Below are positions 10,826-23,096 of a stretch of 28,848 bases of DNA, piece by piece. The stretch is from the NCBI GenBank assembly GCA_010014835.2, contig JAAAKB020000009.1:1863241-1892088 (forward strand), read 5' to 3'. Under the pieces are notes generated by a model. It saw nothing but the letters and a program-made list of their open reading frames with translations. It was not told the DNA's origin and did no database searches. This stretch comes from Apostichopus leukothele. Taxonomy: Eukaryota > Echinodermata > Holothuroidea > Aspidochirotida > Stichopodidae. Within the stretch, counting starts at the first letter, position 1; every line of letters begins with the position of its first letter. A program made the translations under genes and the position numbers.

Positions 10826-10925
10826 NNNNNNNNNNNNNNNNNNNNNNNNNNNNNNNNNNNNNNNNNNNNNNNNNNNNNNNNNNNNNNNNNNNNNNNNNNN
10901 NNNNNNNNNNNNNNNNNNNNNNNNN
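10826..10925. other. Assembly gap (100 N)
   Basis: Exactly 100 N, the usual placeholder for a gap of unknown size. It follows a C-run (10818-10825), suggesting that assembly failed at a low-complexity tract. Confidence 0.99.
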
Positions 10926-11764
10926 TTAGGTTAAATTTGAAGGATATATCAATTGACATGAAAACATTCAACTCAGGATTTGTTCGGTTCAGACCTTTCT
11001 TGATATATATAAGGAAGCAATTACTAGAAAAAAGTCATCCAATTTTTGTAATTTGAAATATACTTTGTTCCAATTTATCTTTTGATTTTTGTTTAACAGG
11101 GTCAAATTTGTTTGTCCTTCTTCGCCTGGATGCATATTGGCTAACTTCCACACAGTAGAAATCTTGCCTGCATCACAGCCATGAGATGTTCAACATATTT
11201 AATTACCCAACAACAACAACAACGAAATAAGGGAAAAAAGGATATTACTTTGCCATTATCTAGATTTACAAGAAAGAGGAAAGAAGGTGCAAACATATGC
11301 CATGTCAGTCCCTTCATCATACCCAAGGACACCGCAAATTTGAGAAGCATCTCCCAGCAGGGGAAAAACGATGGCTTTGAGAAGACTTTACTGCTTCAAC
11401 GAACAGATCGCAGTATGTCAGAGACTCTCGTAAATTTGTAGACAAAAAATTATGCAGAGAGAAATTGACATATCCTTGAAATGTCACATACACCACCTTA
11501 ACATTTAATGAGAGCACGCCATGTTTTTCTAACCAAGCTGCAATTTTCACGCTTAGTCTAACATTCAGAAGGCCTTGTATGTTCTTTCTCCTTCCTTGAC
11601 TATCATTTCTTTTATCGCCCTTTTTGCTCTGGTCTCGAAATATTATATGAGGAGAATAGATGATCCATTTCAAAGAAAAACGTCATAAATAAATATATGA
11701 ATTCGATATTATAAAAAAATAGATATAAATACAAAAGGAAGAAGATGGTTGGCCTTGCTTTTAC

Positions 11765-11842
11765 CTTCCACCGCATCGTCTCCCTCTGCTACAAGTTCCT
11801 CGTCTGAGCAAATATTGAGGATGTTCACCAACATTTCAGTTA
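11765..11842 (-). CDS. PPP3C: Calcineurin A exon: calcineurin-B-binding helix
   Basis: This 78-bp exon supplies the last two bases of a Val codon, then 25 codons, and ends in one base of a Gly codon before donor GGAAG|GTAAAA. It encodes VTEMLVNILNICSDEEL followed by an acidic linker (VAEGDDAVE), matching human residues 361-386. The first part is the remainder of the helix buried by the B subunit. The acidic linker varies between isoforms in other animals and is variable here too, being one residue longer than the human alpha form. The acceptor is weak ('ccacgaaag', A at -3), although a T-rich stretch precedes it. Frame and protein match leave little doubt about the boundary. The intron separating it from the docking exon, 11843-12638, is short (796 bp). 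Confidence 0.97.
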
Positions 11843-12780
<938 letters not shown>

Positions 12781-13419
12781 TTAAAAATATAATCAATATT
12801 TAACACTTTAAACGAGAACCAAGATATGACAACAGAATAACACAGTTATCACTACAAATTACAAATTTAATAGAAAAAAATATGTCAAAAAATACCGAAA
12901 ATTATACTGCAAAGTATTTATCAGCATCAACGAAGGGGGGGGGGAACAATCAGATGAATCGGTTATTTCGATAAATATGTTTTTTTTTTTAAAGTTCCCC
13001 CTCAAGACATCCCACATATATGCCCTTAGCTGGTGGGATTCAATAAGGCAAATAGACCTTTCGCTGACAATGTCATCATATTCGAGCATCTGCAGAAATT
13101 TAACACAAGTTTAATTAAATTGCTCACAGAAACAGAGAAATCTACTTAATAAATGTCTCTAAGGATTCCTGTCATGCAGCTTACTCTCCATGCACAACTA
13201 GCAAACATACAAGATGATATCATGAAAATTTACCAGAAGTTCATCAAAATGCTTGAATAAAAAAAGGAGACAAATTAATACGATCTTCCGAGGAGGATCG
13301 CTTATGCATAGTTTTTTCTGTAAGCTGTGATATCAGTAAAGACACGATCTTTGCAGAAACTGACAGCCATGCATGCTACTAATCATTTCTCAATCAATGG
13401 GTTTAGTTATAAGTCTATT

Positions 13420-13440
13420 CCCCCGCCCCCGCCCCCCTCC
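13420..13440 (+). repeat. C-rich tract (quadruplex potential on the transcript strand)
   Basis: CCCCCGCCCCCGCCCCCC on the plus strand. The complementary strand, which is the sense of calcineurin pre-mRNA, carries three or more long G runs. Confidence 0.5.
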
Positions 13441-13518
13441 ATCCATAACATTGGACAGACGACTAAAACACTTGACATGGTGATCTTCAAATTCCCTATC
13501 AACAAACCGCAAACGCAA

Positions 13519-13548
13519 CCTCTCTCTCTCTCTCTCGTTCTCTCTCCC
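13519..13548. repeat. (CT)n microsatellite
   Basis: About 13 CT units with one interruption (CGTT). Confidence 0.85.
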
Positions 13549-13765
13549 ACATGTATGTGAAGAGAGCTTGTCAAAGACTCAACATACTTTTGCATAAAGA
13601 AACAACATCTAGGGGCCACATGAATACATTGCCAATAAATCACTCGAAATGAACTTTGAAGTCGGTTAATGACCTTAGGCTAGATTAGATCAAAGTTTTC
13701 TCGAGGTGGTTTGAAATGGGCAAGGGATTATTCTGCAGAGGAAATGAGATCGTTAAGTTACTGCG

Positions 13766-13794
13766 AGGGGAGGGGGGAGGGGGAGGGGAGGGGG
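13766..13794 (+). repeat. G-rich tract with quadruplex-forming potential
   Basis: Runs of four to six G separated by single A (GAGGGGAGGGGGGAGGGGGA and onward). Confidence 0.6.
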
Positions 13795-13920
13795 ACTTCT
13801 TCACATACACGTGCCAAATTGAAACTCCTATCAAGACATATCAGAAGAAAACACAAGAAACTTAATTTTGTTTCAATTTAAAGGGATGACCCGGTGGCAG
13901 ACAAAGTGACACTTATATAG

Positions 13921-14217
13921 AAAGATCACTATTTGGCAGGGTCATTCGAAAACCCAATGTCAATATCTGATCCGATACAAGAAATCACTATTTGGCAGGG
14001 TCATTTGAAAACCCAATGTCAATATCTGATCCGATAGAAAAGAACACTATTTGGCAGGGTCATTCGAAAACCCAATGTCAATATCTGATCCTGATAGAAA
14101 AGAACACTATTTGGCAGGGTCATTCGAAAACCCAATGTCAATATCTTGTCCTGATAGAAAAGATCCCAATTTGGCAGGGTCATTCGAAAACCCAATCTCA
14201 ATATCTTGTCCTGACTC
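13921..14217. repeat. 59-60 bp tandem array, five copies
   Basis: Five near-identical units beginning around ATTTGGCAGGGTCATTCGAA, then AACCCAATGTCAATATC, then TGATCC(T)GATAGAAAA. The ATTTGGCAGG landmark occurs at 13931, 13990, 14049, 14109 and 14169 (spacing 59, 59, 60, 60). Copies differ by only a few substitutions plus one 1-bp indel, so the array is recent or homogenised. Open frames run through it on both strands because 60 is a multiple of three. I see no evidence that it is translated. Confidence 0.9.
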
Positions 14218-14280
14218 AAGTTAAGGTTGTTCGATGTAACCTATTTTGACTGGATAAATCCTCTATTTTTCTCTGGATTA

Positions 14281-14297
14281 GACCGCCGTAGGCGGTC
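14281..14297. repeat. GACCGCC-GTA-GGCGGTC hairpin
   Basis: A perfect 7-bp GC-rich stem with a 3-nt loop in AT-rich surroundings, starting 64 bp after the 60-bp array. Such hairpins often sit at the ends of non-autonomous mobile elements, but no element boundary could be confirmed. Confidence 0.45.
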
Positions 14298-14847
14298 GGT
14301 CTGTGGTGTCATATCTGCAAATGTTCTTCAAAACCTGTACTTTATTCCTGGTTGATTTATCCTTGAAACCAGATACATTTGGAATGTTTGTCAATATTCT
14401 CCATATTTAGAATTTCATCAAAAAAGCAACACTTTTTTAGAAATGTAATTTTCCTCTATGAATAATTGATTGAAATATTTCGGGGGAAAAAAAGAGGATT
14501 TTTCAGGGAAATTTGCTCGTCATGATGACGTCATTCACAGTGCTGTTGCCATACAAACTGCAATCAGGATGTGGCTTTGATCTTCATTAGATGTAGAAAA
14601 GTTTGGATTTAATTTTGTAATTAAGCAATCAACTTCAGCCAGTGGATTATCCATTTAATATTACAACAAATATGTTATGATAAGTCAGGAGTACTCTACA
14701 TTACAGACGAAATAAAATGGTGGTTGCACATCTAACTTGAGGTGCACTTACTGGAAGCATGCCACACTGAAACAACCCTCCTGTAGTCAAGAAGAAATAT
14801 AGCGCAGAGTTGGAGAGCAGGAGCAAGGGGTTGGAAGTGTGTCGTCA

Positions 14848-14872
14848 GGGGGGGTGGAGGGGGAGGGAGAGG
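14848..14872 (+). repeat. G-rich tract with quadruplex-forming potential
   Basis: G7, G5 and G3 runs separated by one to three bases (GGGGGGGTGGAGGGGGAGGG). Confidence 0.5.
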
Positions 14873-16207
14873 TTTAGGAGATTGGAATGTAATTTCAAAT
14901 ATGTTAATTGTGTTGATGATCAAATAAGCTGTATGCTTAATAATTCATAAGGTCTAGACTTTCTAAGAAATTGTTAAGAAAACTCCAATCTGCTATGTAC
15001 AGACAGTCCCTTTTCTCATGTGCATTACGGCAATCGTAATCCATGTCTCAATGTCAGTTTATGTTCATCCACATCGCAGGTAGTACAAAACAGTAGTGCC
15101 TGTCATTTCAGACACATACCCCCTCATCATCATCAGCCAAGCAAGCCCCTTCAAATAAGTTTTGAATTTCACTGCGATCAAAATAACAGAGCTATTCATG
15201 AATTTATGATTACAGGCAACCTAACCTACCGAGAGATAAATCGCACCATATATTTTTTACGTGCATCTCCGATGATATTACTGTGACTTGATAAAACTGC
15301 ATCCATAAACTAATGATATATGTGCTGACTTGGTCATAAATGGCAAACGGTGCATACATTTCCGCGCGCTGGAAAATGCCATGTAATCAGAGAAAAGGGA
15401 GGAATGGGATCTGGATAAGAATATGAAATGGAGTGCTTTACTAAGAAAATTCCCTAGGGCCAAGCCATAAAGATGATGCTACAGATGCAATAAAAATAAA
15501 AGAAAGGAAGAAGCCCCACCAATAGTCTAGAGAAAGTAAAAAGACAAGATAAAAGACAATTGCTTTTTTATCATGTTTTTGAGAATAATTTTGTCTTCTT
15601 TTTTGGTTATGCAAGTTGAGATGTTGAATGGGGGAGCCTTAAAATTCAGCAGAATTACTTCAAATGAAATGGATGTCTCTATATTCTTAAATACCTTAAT
15701 ATATTGCTAGACTCCACCCATCCATTATCGTAAAAGAGTTGACTTAAATGATGACACAAGTTAAAAGACTGGGTGTGATGGTTAACTTTAGAGAAAACTA
15801 TTGAAAAGGGAAAGCATTTATAATTCCTATGAGAAATCATCCAAATGAATTCAAAATACGAAAAAAAGGGAAAAAAGAAGACAGTTCATAACATGTTGTC
15901 ATAACAACAGGAAGATTATATCAAATTATTACTGATCTCATGCAAATATAACACTTGTATTTATGTAGAAGTAAATAAAGAAATAAAATGAAAACTAGAT
16001 AAAGAAATAAAAAAAAATTTAAAAAAACATGGTATACACTCCATTTTTATCAACGTGAAGAAAGAAAGTGAGTATCTTGAGAAATTTTTAATTGTATGAA
16101 TGTCAATTTATGTAACTCAGCGTGTGCATATGGAAGTGTATTATTGATGTACATCAGAAAGATTTTATCTGTCTGTCCTCATCTCCTGCTCTATAGTGCA
16201 TAATTCC

Positions 16208-16300
16208 CCACCTCCCCACTCTCACCTCCATCCCCTCCCCACTCTCACCTACGTCTCCCCCTCCCCACTCTCACCTCCGTACCCCTTCCCCTCCCACTTC
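16208..16300. repeat. C-rich minisatellite (CCTCCCCACTCTCACCT)
   Basis: Three copies of CCTCCCCACTCTCACCT(C/A)C, starting at 16211, 16234 and 16260, within a pyrimidine-rich strand. On the calcineurin transcript strand it is a purine-rich tract. Confidence 0.75.
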
Positions 16301-16934
16301 TCTTCTCCACACATTCATCAAATCTACCCTATCCCACAAACAAATGTGGAAAGCCCTGATGAAGGACTATACATACAATTTACTACTTGCACTGTGCTGT
16401 ATAACTGCCAACTCCAACAATACTGTACAAGCCATCCATCTGCTACACTACACTACGTTACATAGGTCGCACAGGCATCGTTGAACACATGTGAATCCCA
16501 AAATACTAAGTCAAATTTTAACTAATTTAGCTATTTCTTCTCTTAAAAAACCATTTCTGATGATCAAATTACATGTAGATGGGCAGGCACAGGGACAGTT
16601 GGATATAAATTTAAGACGCAGATGCAGAAACTTTGTCCGTCGGTTGGCAAAAAATTACTACTTTTACTTTATAATGCCGAGGCAAGCATTTCTCCCATTC
16701 AATATATGATCAGAGTGCCAAAGGATATAATGGAGTAATTCTCTTTAAATGTCATTCCTTCAATACTGTCTGGACTTGTAAATCGGCAGAGATAGTTAAA
16801 TGTTAGGCGAAGGCTTCAAACTTGATGGTTACTTAGAGGAGAGAGAAGGTAGGGGTTTTCGAATGTACAAGAAAATAATGAAATGTCAAAAATACTCTTT
16901 TGAATTCACAAGAAAGTAATCTCTCTGTTACGAA

Positions 16935-17025
16935 GGGAGGGTAACGGTTAGCTAAGTGGATAGTCATTAGAGGGAGGGAGTCGATGATCAGCGCGATGCG
17001 GAGGTTGGTTGACTGGTAAATCTAA
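16935..17025 (+). repeat. Possible degenerate tRNA-derived SINE
   Basis: TAGCTAAGTGG (16949-16959) fits the pol III A-box consensus. GGTTGGTTGAC (17003-17013) is a poor B-box match about 45 bp further on. The head looks tRNA-like but is heavily eroded, so this is a tentative call. Confidence 0.3.
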
Positions 17026-18135
17026 CTACACACAAGTACATATGACAACAAAATACAAGAAAATACACAGCAGCCCAAGGAACAAATTGATTCAGTATTG
17101 ATTTAAGAATGAACTTGAACAAATGGGATTAAATGCTTGATTTTAAAATTTAAAGTGATTTTAGGATACATATTTTGTCAACTGAATAATGGTTAAAAGA
17201 CGTGATTGTGAAAATAAAAATTTACTATCTTGCCAAACATTATCTCCGTCAAATTGTTATAGATGGAATGACACTGAAAACTACCACTTTTCCAAGATTG
17301 CTCTGGATCGAATTAAGCACAGATGGGAAGAAAATAGGGCTAAGAGGAGGTTGCAAGGAGAATAAAGGGTGTAGAGAAAGACACACCTTGAAAGAGTGAA
17401 AGACGTCTGCTTCAACGTTTTCGCTTTTACGATTGCAATTCTCAAGAATCTTTATTATGTATGTAGGATATTAACAGTATCCACTCATATTGTATTTAAC
17501 ATACAACATAGACATTATTAAAGAAGAGCACATTCTGTATTCCAATAGCCAAATCTTTATCAAAAATATGAGAAACTATGATATACAATATCTAAGTAAG
17601 ACAAAGGAGACGTTAAATTAAGATTTCAGCTCTTAATTATTTGAGGAATATATCTACGAGGTATGACAGTGGTCCCAATCTCAGTCCCATACAATGTTGA
17701 AATGTTATATATATTATGCGAGTACCATAAACATGCTATGTACATCATATCGCTAGTACTCTTGGGTCAGTAACACTGCATTACACAAATTCAAAGATAC
17801 ATAGGGCGAGGTATTAATACCTGTGAATTCTAAAAGTACTCTCAGTTGTATGTCATGACATACAACCTGTTTAACTTCCTTCCTGCTTCCCACTGCTACC
17901 CTTATCTTGAAGTTTTGTCAAGTAAAGTGCATTAAACCCTCAAAATTGACATACATTTTGAAAGAACCAGCATGCACTTGCAGTAACTCTATTGCATTGT
18001 TTCCATAGCAAACTCCACTTTTTGAAGATTACCGCCCAGAAACGCCTTCAATTGTTACTATTTACAAGTGACTGTCAAAGACCCATTGTAACTGTTTAAC
18101 AATGAGATCAAATATTTCAGTTTACTCTTATCGCT

Positions 18136-18805
18136 TAATAATAATACTTATTTATATAGCGCATTATACAGATGGTCTCAATGTGCTTTACAAGAAACAT
18201 AAAAGTGTACAAAAATACAGCATAGTAGAACAAAATCTTACAGATACACAATAGGTTCTAAAAATTTACAAGGTTGAATGAGGGTAGGACATGAAAAAGT
18301 GAGTTTTTAAGACGCTTTTAAAATTGTCTATGGTAGGGGCATTCCTACTGTGGGTTAGGAGTATGTTCTAGAGTTTGGGGGCAGCAAACTGAAAAGAACG
18401 CTCACCGTACATTTTGGTTTTAATTTTTGGTGGCATTAGCAGAATAGCACTGTTAGATCTGAGTGAGGGAGTTGGTATTTGTAAGGTGAGTAAGTTGGAA
18501 ATATAGTTTGGGGCAAAACCATGGATGGCTTTGTAAGTGAGGCTGAGAAGTTTGTACTTTATTCTTTCAGAAACATCATGCACCAATGTGAGTGTATCAT
18601 CAAAAATAACACCCAGATCTTTAACAGAGGGAACGGGAGATATATACAAGAATCGCTACCCTTAACAGAAGCTACAGGGGTGACCGTGACAAAACATGCA
18701 TCAATTCGGATTTGTTGTGGTTGCAGAATTAGTTTGTTGTTTACACACCCAAGGTTTTATTTCGTTTATGCACGATAGAAGTTTTTCAATAGTCTTACCA
18801 GCAAC
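18136..18805 (-). mobile_element. 5'-truncated non-LTR retrotransposon (LINE) remnant, jockey/CR1-like RT C-terminus
   Basis: On the minus strand, fragments of a reverse-transcriptase C-terminal region are readable. TIEKLLSCINEIKPWVCK lies at about 18790-18730. SVKDLGVIFDDTLTL lies at about 18628-18584. RIKYKLLSLTYKAIHGFAPNYIS is followed by YGERSFQFAAPKL up to 18371. The motifs VKDLGV.FD, RIKYKLL.LTYKA.HG.AP.YI and YGERSF..AAPKLWN are typical of the end of ORF2 in many animal LINEs. The normally roughly 100-residue stretch between the second and third blocks is missing (internal deletion). The Trp of APKLWN is a TAG stop at 18370-18368, so this copy is dead. A short 3' UTR (TATATAAATA) and an ATT/TAA tail at 18136-18146 end it. 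It is inserted in the same orientation as calcineurin. Confidence 0.85.
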
Positions 18806-19189
18806 TACAAATGTGTGTGATATATATATTGACATCCTTACACTCTTTACGCATGAAGTATTTCCAGTTCAAAACATGTCTGGCCTTACAGTTCAATCAT
18901 ACAGTTCACACTGCATTCTGTCAACACCAGCACAATATATCCAATATATCCAACCAGCCTACTTCACCCATCTTACTTCCTGTATTTAGAAACAAAATAT
19001 TATTTCCCATGTAGGCCTTGGAAAAGAATATATATGTATTCATCATATGATTTGCTTAACATAGATAACCTGCTTTCTACTAACAAGTTCTGTGAATTTC
19101 AAATATACCTATATCTCCTTGGATATCATTTGCTGTTTTAACTGTGTAATATATATGTGCAAATAACCTTGTCTGCAGAACCTGTGAAC

Positions 19190-19460
19190 ATATCCCAGTG
19201 GATCATTGTGCTTCAATGGCAGCCTGACACAACCTTTTTGCAAAAATTACTGTATAAACTAGCACTCCTGTTCATGAGATATGGCACTTTTTAAATTTTC
19301 ACCCCTGCCAACCTCAAATGACCTTTTATATTCATCTCCCAAAATAGGGTGTTTTACTCAAAATAGGCAAGAAACATGTCTATTATGAGATTGGATGATG
19401 TTAATTACCTTATGACATCATGTGTGCTAGCTTACATCACATACACATACACACACAATG
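19190..19460 (+). repeat. Diverged single copy related to the TGACC/'ATAGGG' repeat family
   Basis: Contains TTCATGAGATATGGCAC, CCTCAAATGACCTTTTA, CCCAAAATAGGGTGTTTTACTC and a terminal ACACATACACACACAATGA. These parallel the order of landmarks in the 9780-10270 array (TGACC, ATAGGGTTCTTG-like, ACACACGCACACGCC end). Probably a decayed relative. Confidence 0.4.
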
Positions 19461-21419
19461 ACTTTACTACTAAGTAGGTAACCAAACATGAATAGGTTAG
19501 TGGGATTGCTGTACCTATATATCTGTGGGGCAAACTGCTCATGTCCCCGTTTTTTCTTATTCCATATGAGAAGTAGTTAGCTACGTCTTAAGCATACTTG
19601 CGTCTATTTATGGGGTCATCACCATTAGATAAGAGGTAAACTTAATACCAGCATAGACAAAATTCAGTCGGTGGATATGCAAAAATAGCTTAAATTACTA
19701 ACAGTGCCTTTGCTTAAATAGAATAAGCTTTGTGAAAACATGTGGGATGTCTCAGAGCAGCTAATTTTGAAGGAGGCACACAAATGGAACTAAACACTTG
19801 TGGATATAAGGTACATCCCTTTTCCAAATGTCTGTAGTGGAACCACCAAGTAATATACAAAGGTGAGAGGTTAAAGGTCATTAGCACAGCCTTAAAAAAG
19901 AATGGTCAAGCATCTGTAAACTTCAAATATCACTTTACTGCCACCATCCATGCATTATCTCCTACCCAGACATCCCATTGTCGACTTAACACTCATCAAT
20001 GTACAAATGTAAGGTTTTGAAATTTTTTAGCTACATTTTAATTGCTAAAGTTTGTGCCTATATTGATGACTTTAAGGTGGCATACTCCACATATGTGGTC
20101 TTCATCACTTTGTTCTTCGTTCTCCCTCAGGAAAAACAGAGTACATTTTCTTTTAGATAGGTACTCAAATAGGATTTGATTTGATTTTTTTGGGGGGGGG
20201 GGATTTGTGTGTAGAAAGTGCTTGAATGGAAGTACATGTGGCACAAAAAGGTAGGTCAATTGAAGCAAAATTGAACCCACTTTAGACCTTCAAGGAGCAG
20301 CGGAGTAATGTTGTTGTTTACTGTCAGGAATAGAGTCTTGTTTACAAGTGACGAAAGCTTCCATCTCTAATGGCTAAAATCTAGACTGTCAAGCAGTCGT
20401 GATACAGAAAATTGAAGCTGTCCTTACACTATTTCAGCTAACGAGTGAAGGGTAGTGCCATTAACCCTAGAGTGAAAACTTCCACAGGGACTTAGAGACT
20501 ACATTACTTTGACTATTTATGGCAACGTTTAAGTTAACGGGGAGGTCATAACATGTATATGCTACCATCAAAACTCTTTCTAACTTCTTTGATGTCATAT
20601 TGGACATTCTGACATTATTGTCATATCTTTTCTCAACATTTGCCCTAAATAATGAATTTTTCTAACAATTTCAACAAAATTTACATTTCCAAATCCAATG
20701 ACATTTGCTCTTTTTGTTATAGCCAAGGGCTAAACTTATCCTGCGGATTTATGATTTTTTTCTCTGGTCTTTAAAAACTTGTGTGCAAACTATCTGCTGC
20801 TGATAACCCTCACAACTTTACCACTGTAGAATCACGAAACCTCCCTCAAAAGCTTTCCTCATTCTGTCACACATATGCAGTGATTTTCTGTGTGACTGGG
20901 CTATGTTCTTGCGGGTATGTAGCAACTAACACCCACGCCCCTCCCACTTCGACATGAATTTTTTACACCATTCTAAGTGATGGTGGGAAAATTTGTCTTT
21001 AACAGGCGTAGCTAAAATTTATCTACAACACTTTAGGAAGAAAGAGAGTTTGAAAGAACAAATAAACCTGAGCCTTATTTCCTGTTCTAGCCTCTTTTCA
21101 TAGACCTGATGCTAATCCTATCAGCCGTGGCATGCACGTTTCTCTAGAAGCATACACACTTCCGCCATAACAAGAGTGGCAAAACGTTCTGCCACAACGC
21201 TAAATTAAAACACAGAGTTCTGACTAGCCGTGCCCTTTACTCAACTTCCGTCTCATTCTCACCGCAAGACAACAAAATTACATTCATCCCTGCTGTTCCT
21301 AGTTTTATTTCTATTTTTATCTCGTACTGCACCCTTTTTTTATCAATTTTTGATTGAGCCGAGCAAGTTTTACCTCTTCATTAACACGCACTATATGCCA
21401 CATACTGCTACATTTTTCA

Positions 21420-21520
21420 ACCGACGCGCCGCTTTCCTCGACCGAAATCCGTACTGCGTGTGATTTCATTTCTTGATTTCGTGAGAGCAGACTAATAATA
21501 GGGTCACGTCGCACCACCTT
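21420..21520. promoter_or_regulatory. CpG-rich patch in the largest intron (possible regulatory element)
   Basis: About 100 bp with clustered CpG (CGACGCGCCGC, CCTCGACCGAAATCCGTACTG, CACGTCGC) in an AT-rich intron, including an E-box-like CACGTC. It lies about 1.5 kb downstream of the 23002-23096 exon. No core promoter is recognisable. Confidence 0.2.
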
Positions 21521-22458
21521 ACAAGCAAACAAACAAAGGCGAGCTCGCAAAAGCATGAATCTTAACTAACGAAACTCAGCTTCTTTTTTATTTACAACAG
21601 AGAACAAGATGAAGATCAGAGTGGGAGTAAAACCTCTGCTGTTCATTACTGCTACATCTTGTCTTTGATATTTGTCTCGTTGCCGTGGTAGCCAATGAAC
21701 AAAATAATTAAAAACCTAGGTCTCTAATATAAAGCCTGTGGTAACAATGCACATGGCTCTCGAAGCAGTTCCAGCTACACGAAAGCACTACAACATAGAA
21801 CTGGAGTAGTATGTGGTACATATGAATTGATTCGGTACGTTTTCGTTGTAACCCAAGCGGATCTGATCTTGCAATTAAACACGCCGTGCAAGGACGAAAT
21901 GAGAAAAGACACAGAAGAAATGGTCCTCATAAACCAGATAATTACCAAAACGTGAATTTTGAGTAAGAAAGCCTCATTGTCAGGATTAACCTATATACAC
22001 AAATTGTAAAGTATTACATTATTGCACATGACGAGGAAACCAAGCGCAAGTATACGAATACGACCCATTTCTCCGACGGTAAAATCAAATCATGTATTGA
22101 CACTTGAAACTTGACAATGAAGATAAACCTCACAGTTTTGAACTATTTATATCCAGGGACATTTGTCAGTATTTAGCGTATATAAAGAATGCAAAAACTA
22201 ACCCCATTCATCACATTTACATGTGTACTTCTTTTCAGCTGAATTCGATTAAAAGCTATATAAAAGGCGAATGTGTAAATACCAAAATGGCACGGATTTA
22301 AAAAAGAAAGAAAAAAAAACATCGTTTCGAAAAATTTAAATCTAGATGCTCTTCTTGCATCTCTAGGTAAGATACAAGTTGGGATGAATCATCAATATGA
22401 CTGGTAATGTACTTTGGGTTTTTAACGACTTGTGTGAGTACCACAATTTCCATTTATG

Positions 22459-22487
22459 GAATAATAAAGTTTTACTTTACTTTACCT
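22459..22487 (+). repeat. Retroelement-like 3' tail (AATAAAGTTTTACTTTACTTTAC)
   Basis: A polyadenylation-like AATAATAAAG followed by a short (TTTAC)n tail, the sort of 3' end left by some LINEs and their SINE partners. Upstream 22320-22458 may be its body, but no coding motif is readable. Confidence 0.3.
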
Positions 22488-22676
22488 TAGATATGGGTCT
22501 GTACACAGTTTACTGATTTGTATTTTCAAGACAACCAGAAATAGCATGAAGGTGCCATCTCGGACAAAGAAAACCGACACTTTCCTGACCCAAGCCTTGT
22601 CTCAGGTGGGACTGAGGTCGTACTCCCTGCCCACTCAACGATACTCCCTAAGTATGGCGGTCAGTTAACATTGCTA

Positions 22677-22708
22677 TGTTGTCCCTTAGGGTCCGTGGAG
22701 GGACAACA
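22677..22708. repeat. Perfect 10-bp hairpin
   Basis: TGTTGTCCCT, a 12-nt loop (TAGGGTCCGTGG), then AGGGACAACA. It is the strongest perfect inverted repeat noticed in the window. It may be part of an unrecognised mobile element; there is no sign of a tRNA or miRNA-length stem. Confidence 0.6.
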
Positions 22709-23001
22709 GGCTGAGAATCTAGGCTCTATGTGACTATAAAAAGTTTTCTTAGACAAAGTTTGGAACTTCAGCAGATTCCTCCATGGAGAGTAGGGTTAGA
22801 CTAAAGGAAACTGCATGAAGAGTGTGGTAGGTCTATACTACAGAGTGTTAAATGTGCGCACAGCTACAACCTACAGGCCCCGTGAATTTAAGGCACTAAT
22901 ACAGAAACTAATTACACCATAGTCTGGCGAGAAACGATGCAAATAAATGTAAACAATGCATTTACAGCTGAGAGATTGCTGGGAGATTGAGATGGTCTTA
23001 C

Positions 23002-23096
23002 CCTTGTTGTTATACACGTCCAGATAGTTGGGGGCAGAAAACAATGTAATCAGCACAGGGAATCCTGTCGTGAGGCTCTTTCTGTACATGCGATAC
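23002..23096 (-). CDS. PPP3C: Calcineurin A exon: last core strands of the phosphatase domain (PPP3CA/CanA-type)
   Basis: This 95-bp exon begins after the acceptor 'cttacag' at 23097 and supplies the third base of a split Gly codon, then 31 codons, ending with one base before the donor GTAAG at 23001. It encodes [12 protein letters not shown], the PPP-family core motif [14 protein letters not shown], and equals human residues about 288-318. [12 protein letters not shown] is diagnostic of calcineurin A rather than PP1, PP2A or PP5, which have SAPNYC-type versions. This is the rightmost exon I can find. The preceding exon, which should end in the RAHEAQDAG segment with metal ligand His281, is not seen within the remaining 5.7 kb and must lie beyond the window. 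Differences from human are conservative: Leu for Gln at 295, Val for Ser at 301, and Leu for Ile at 305. Confidence 0.97.

Noticed and set aside
11317-11673. 118-codon minus-strand open frame just downstream (transcript sense) of the CnB-binding exon
   Set aside because: No homology recognised and no splice logic linking it to calcineurin; probably chance.
12859-13089. Minus-strand open frame beginning after TTTCTGCAG (MLEYDDIVSERSICL...)
   Set aside because: It has an acceptor-like start, but it runs into a poly-A (FKKKN) stretch, has no recognised family, and would break the calcineurin frame junction between 23002 and 12764.
13992-14249. Open frames on both strands through the 60-bp array
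   Set aside because: Same period artefact; the first unit spacings are 59 bp, which breaks the frame across the array.
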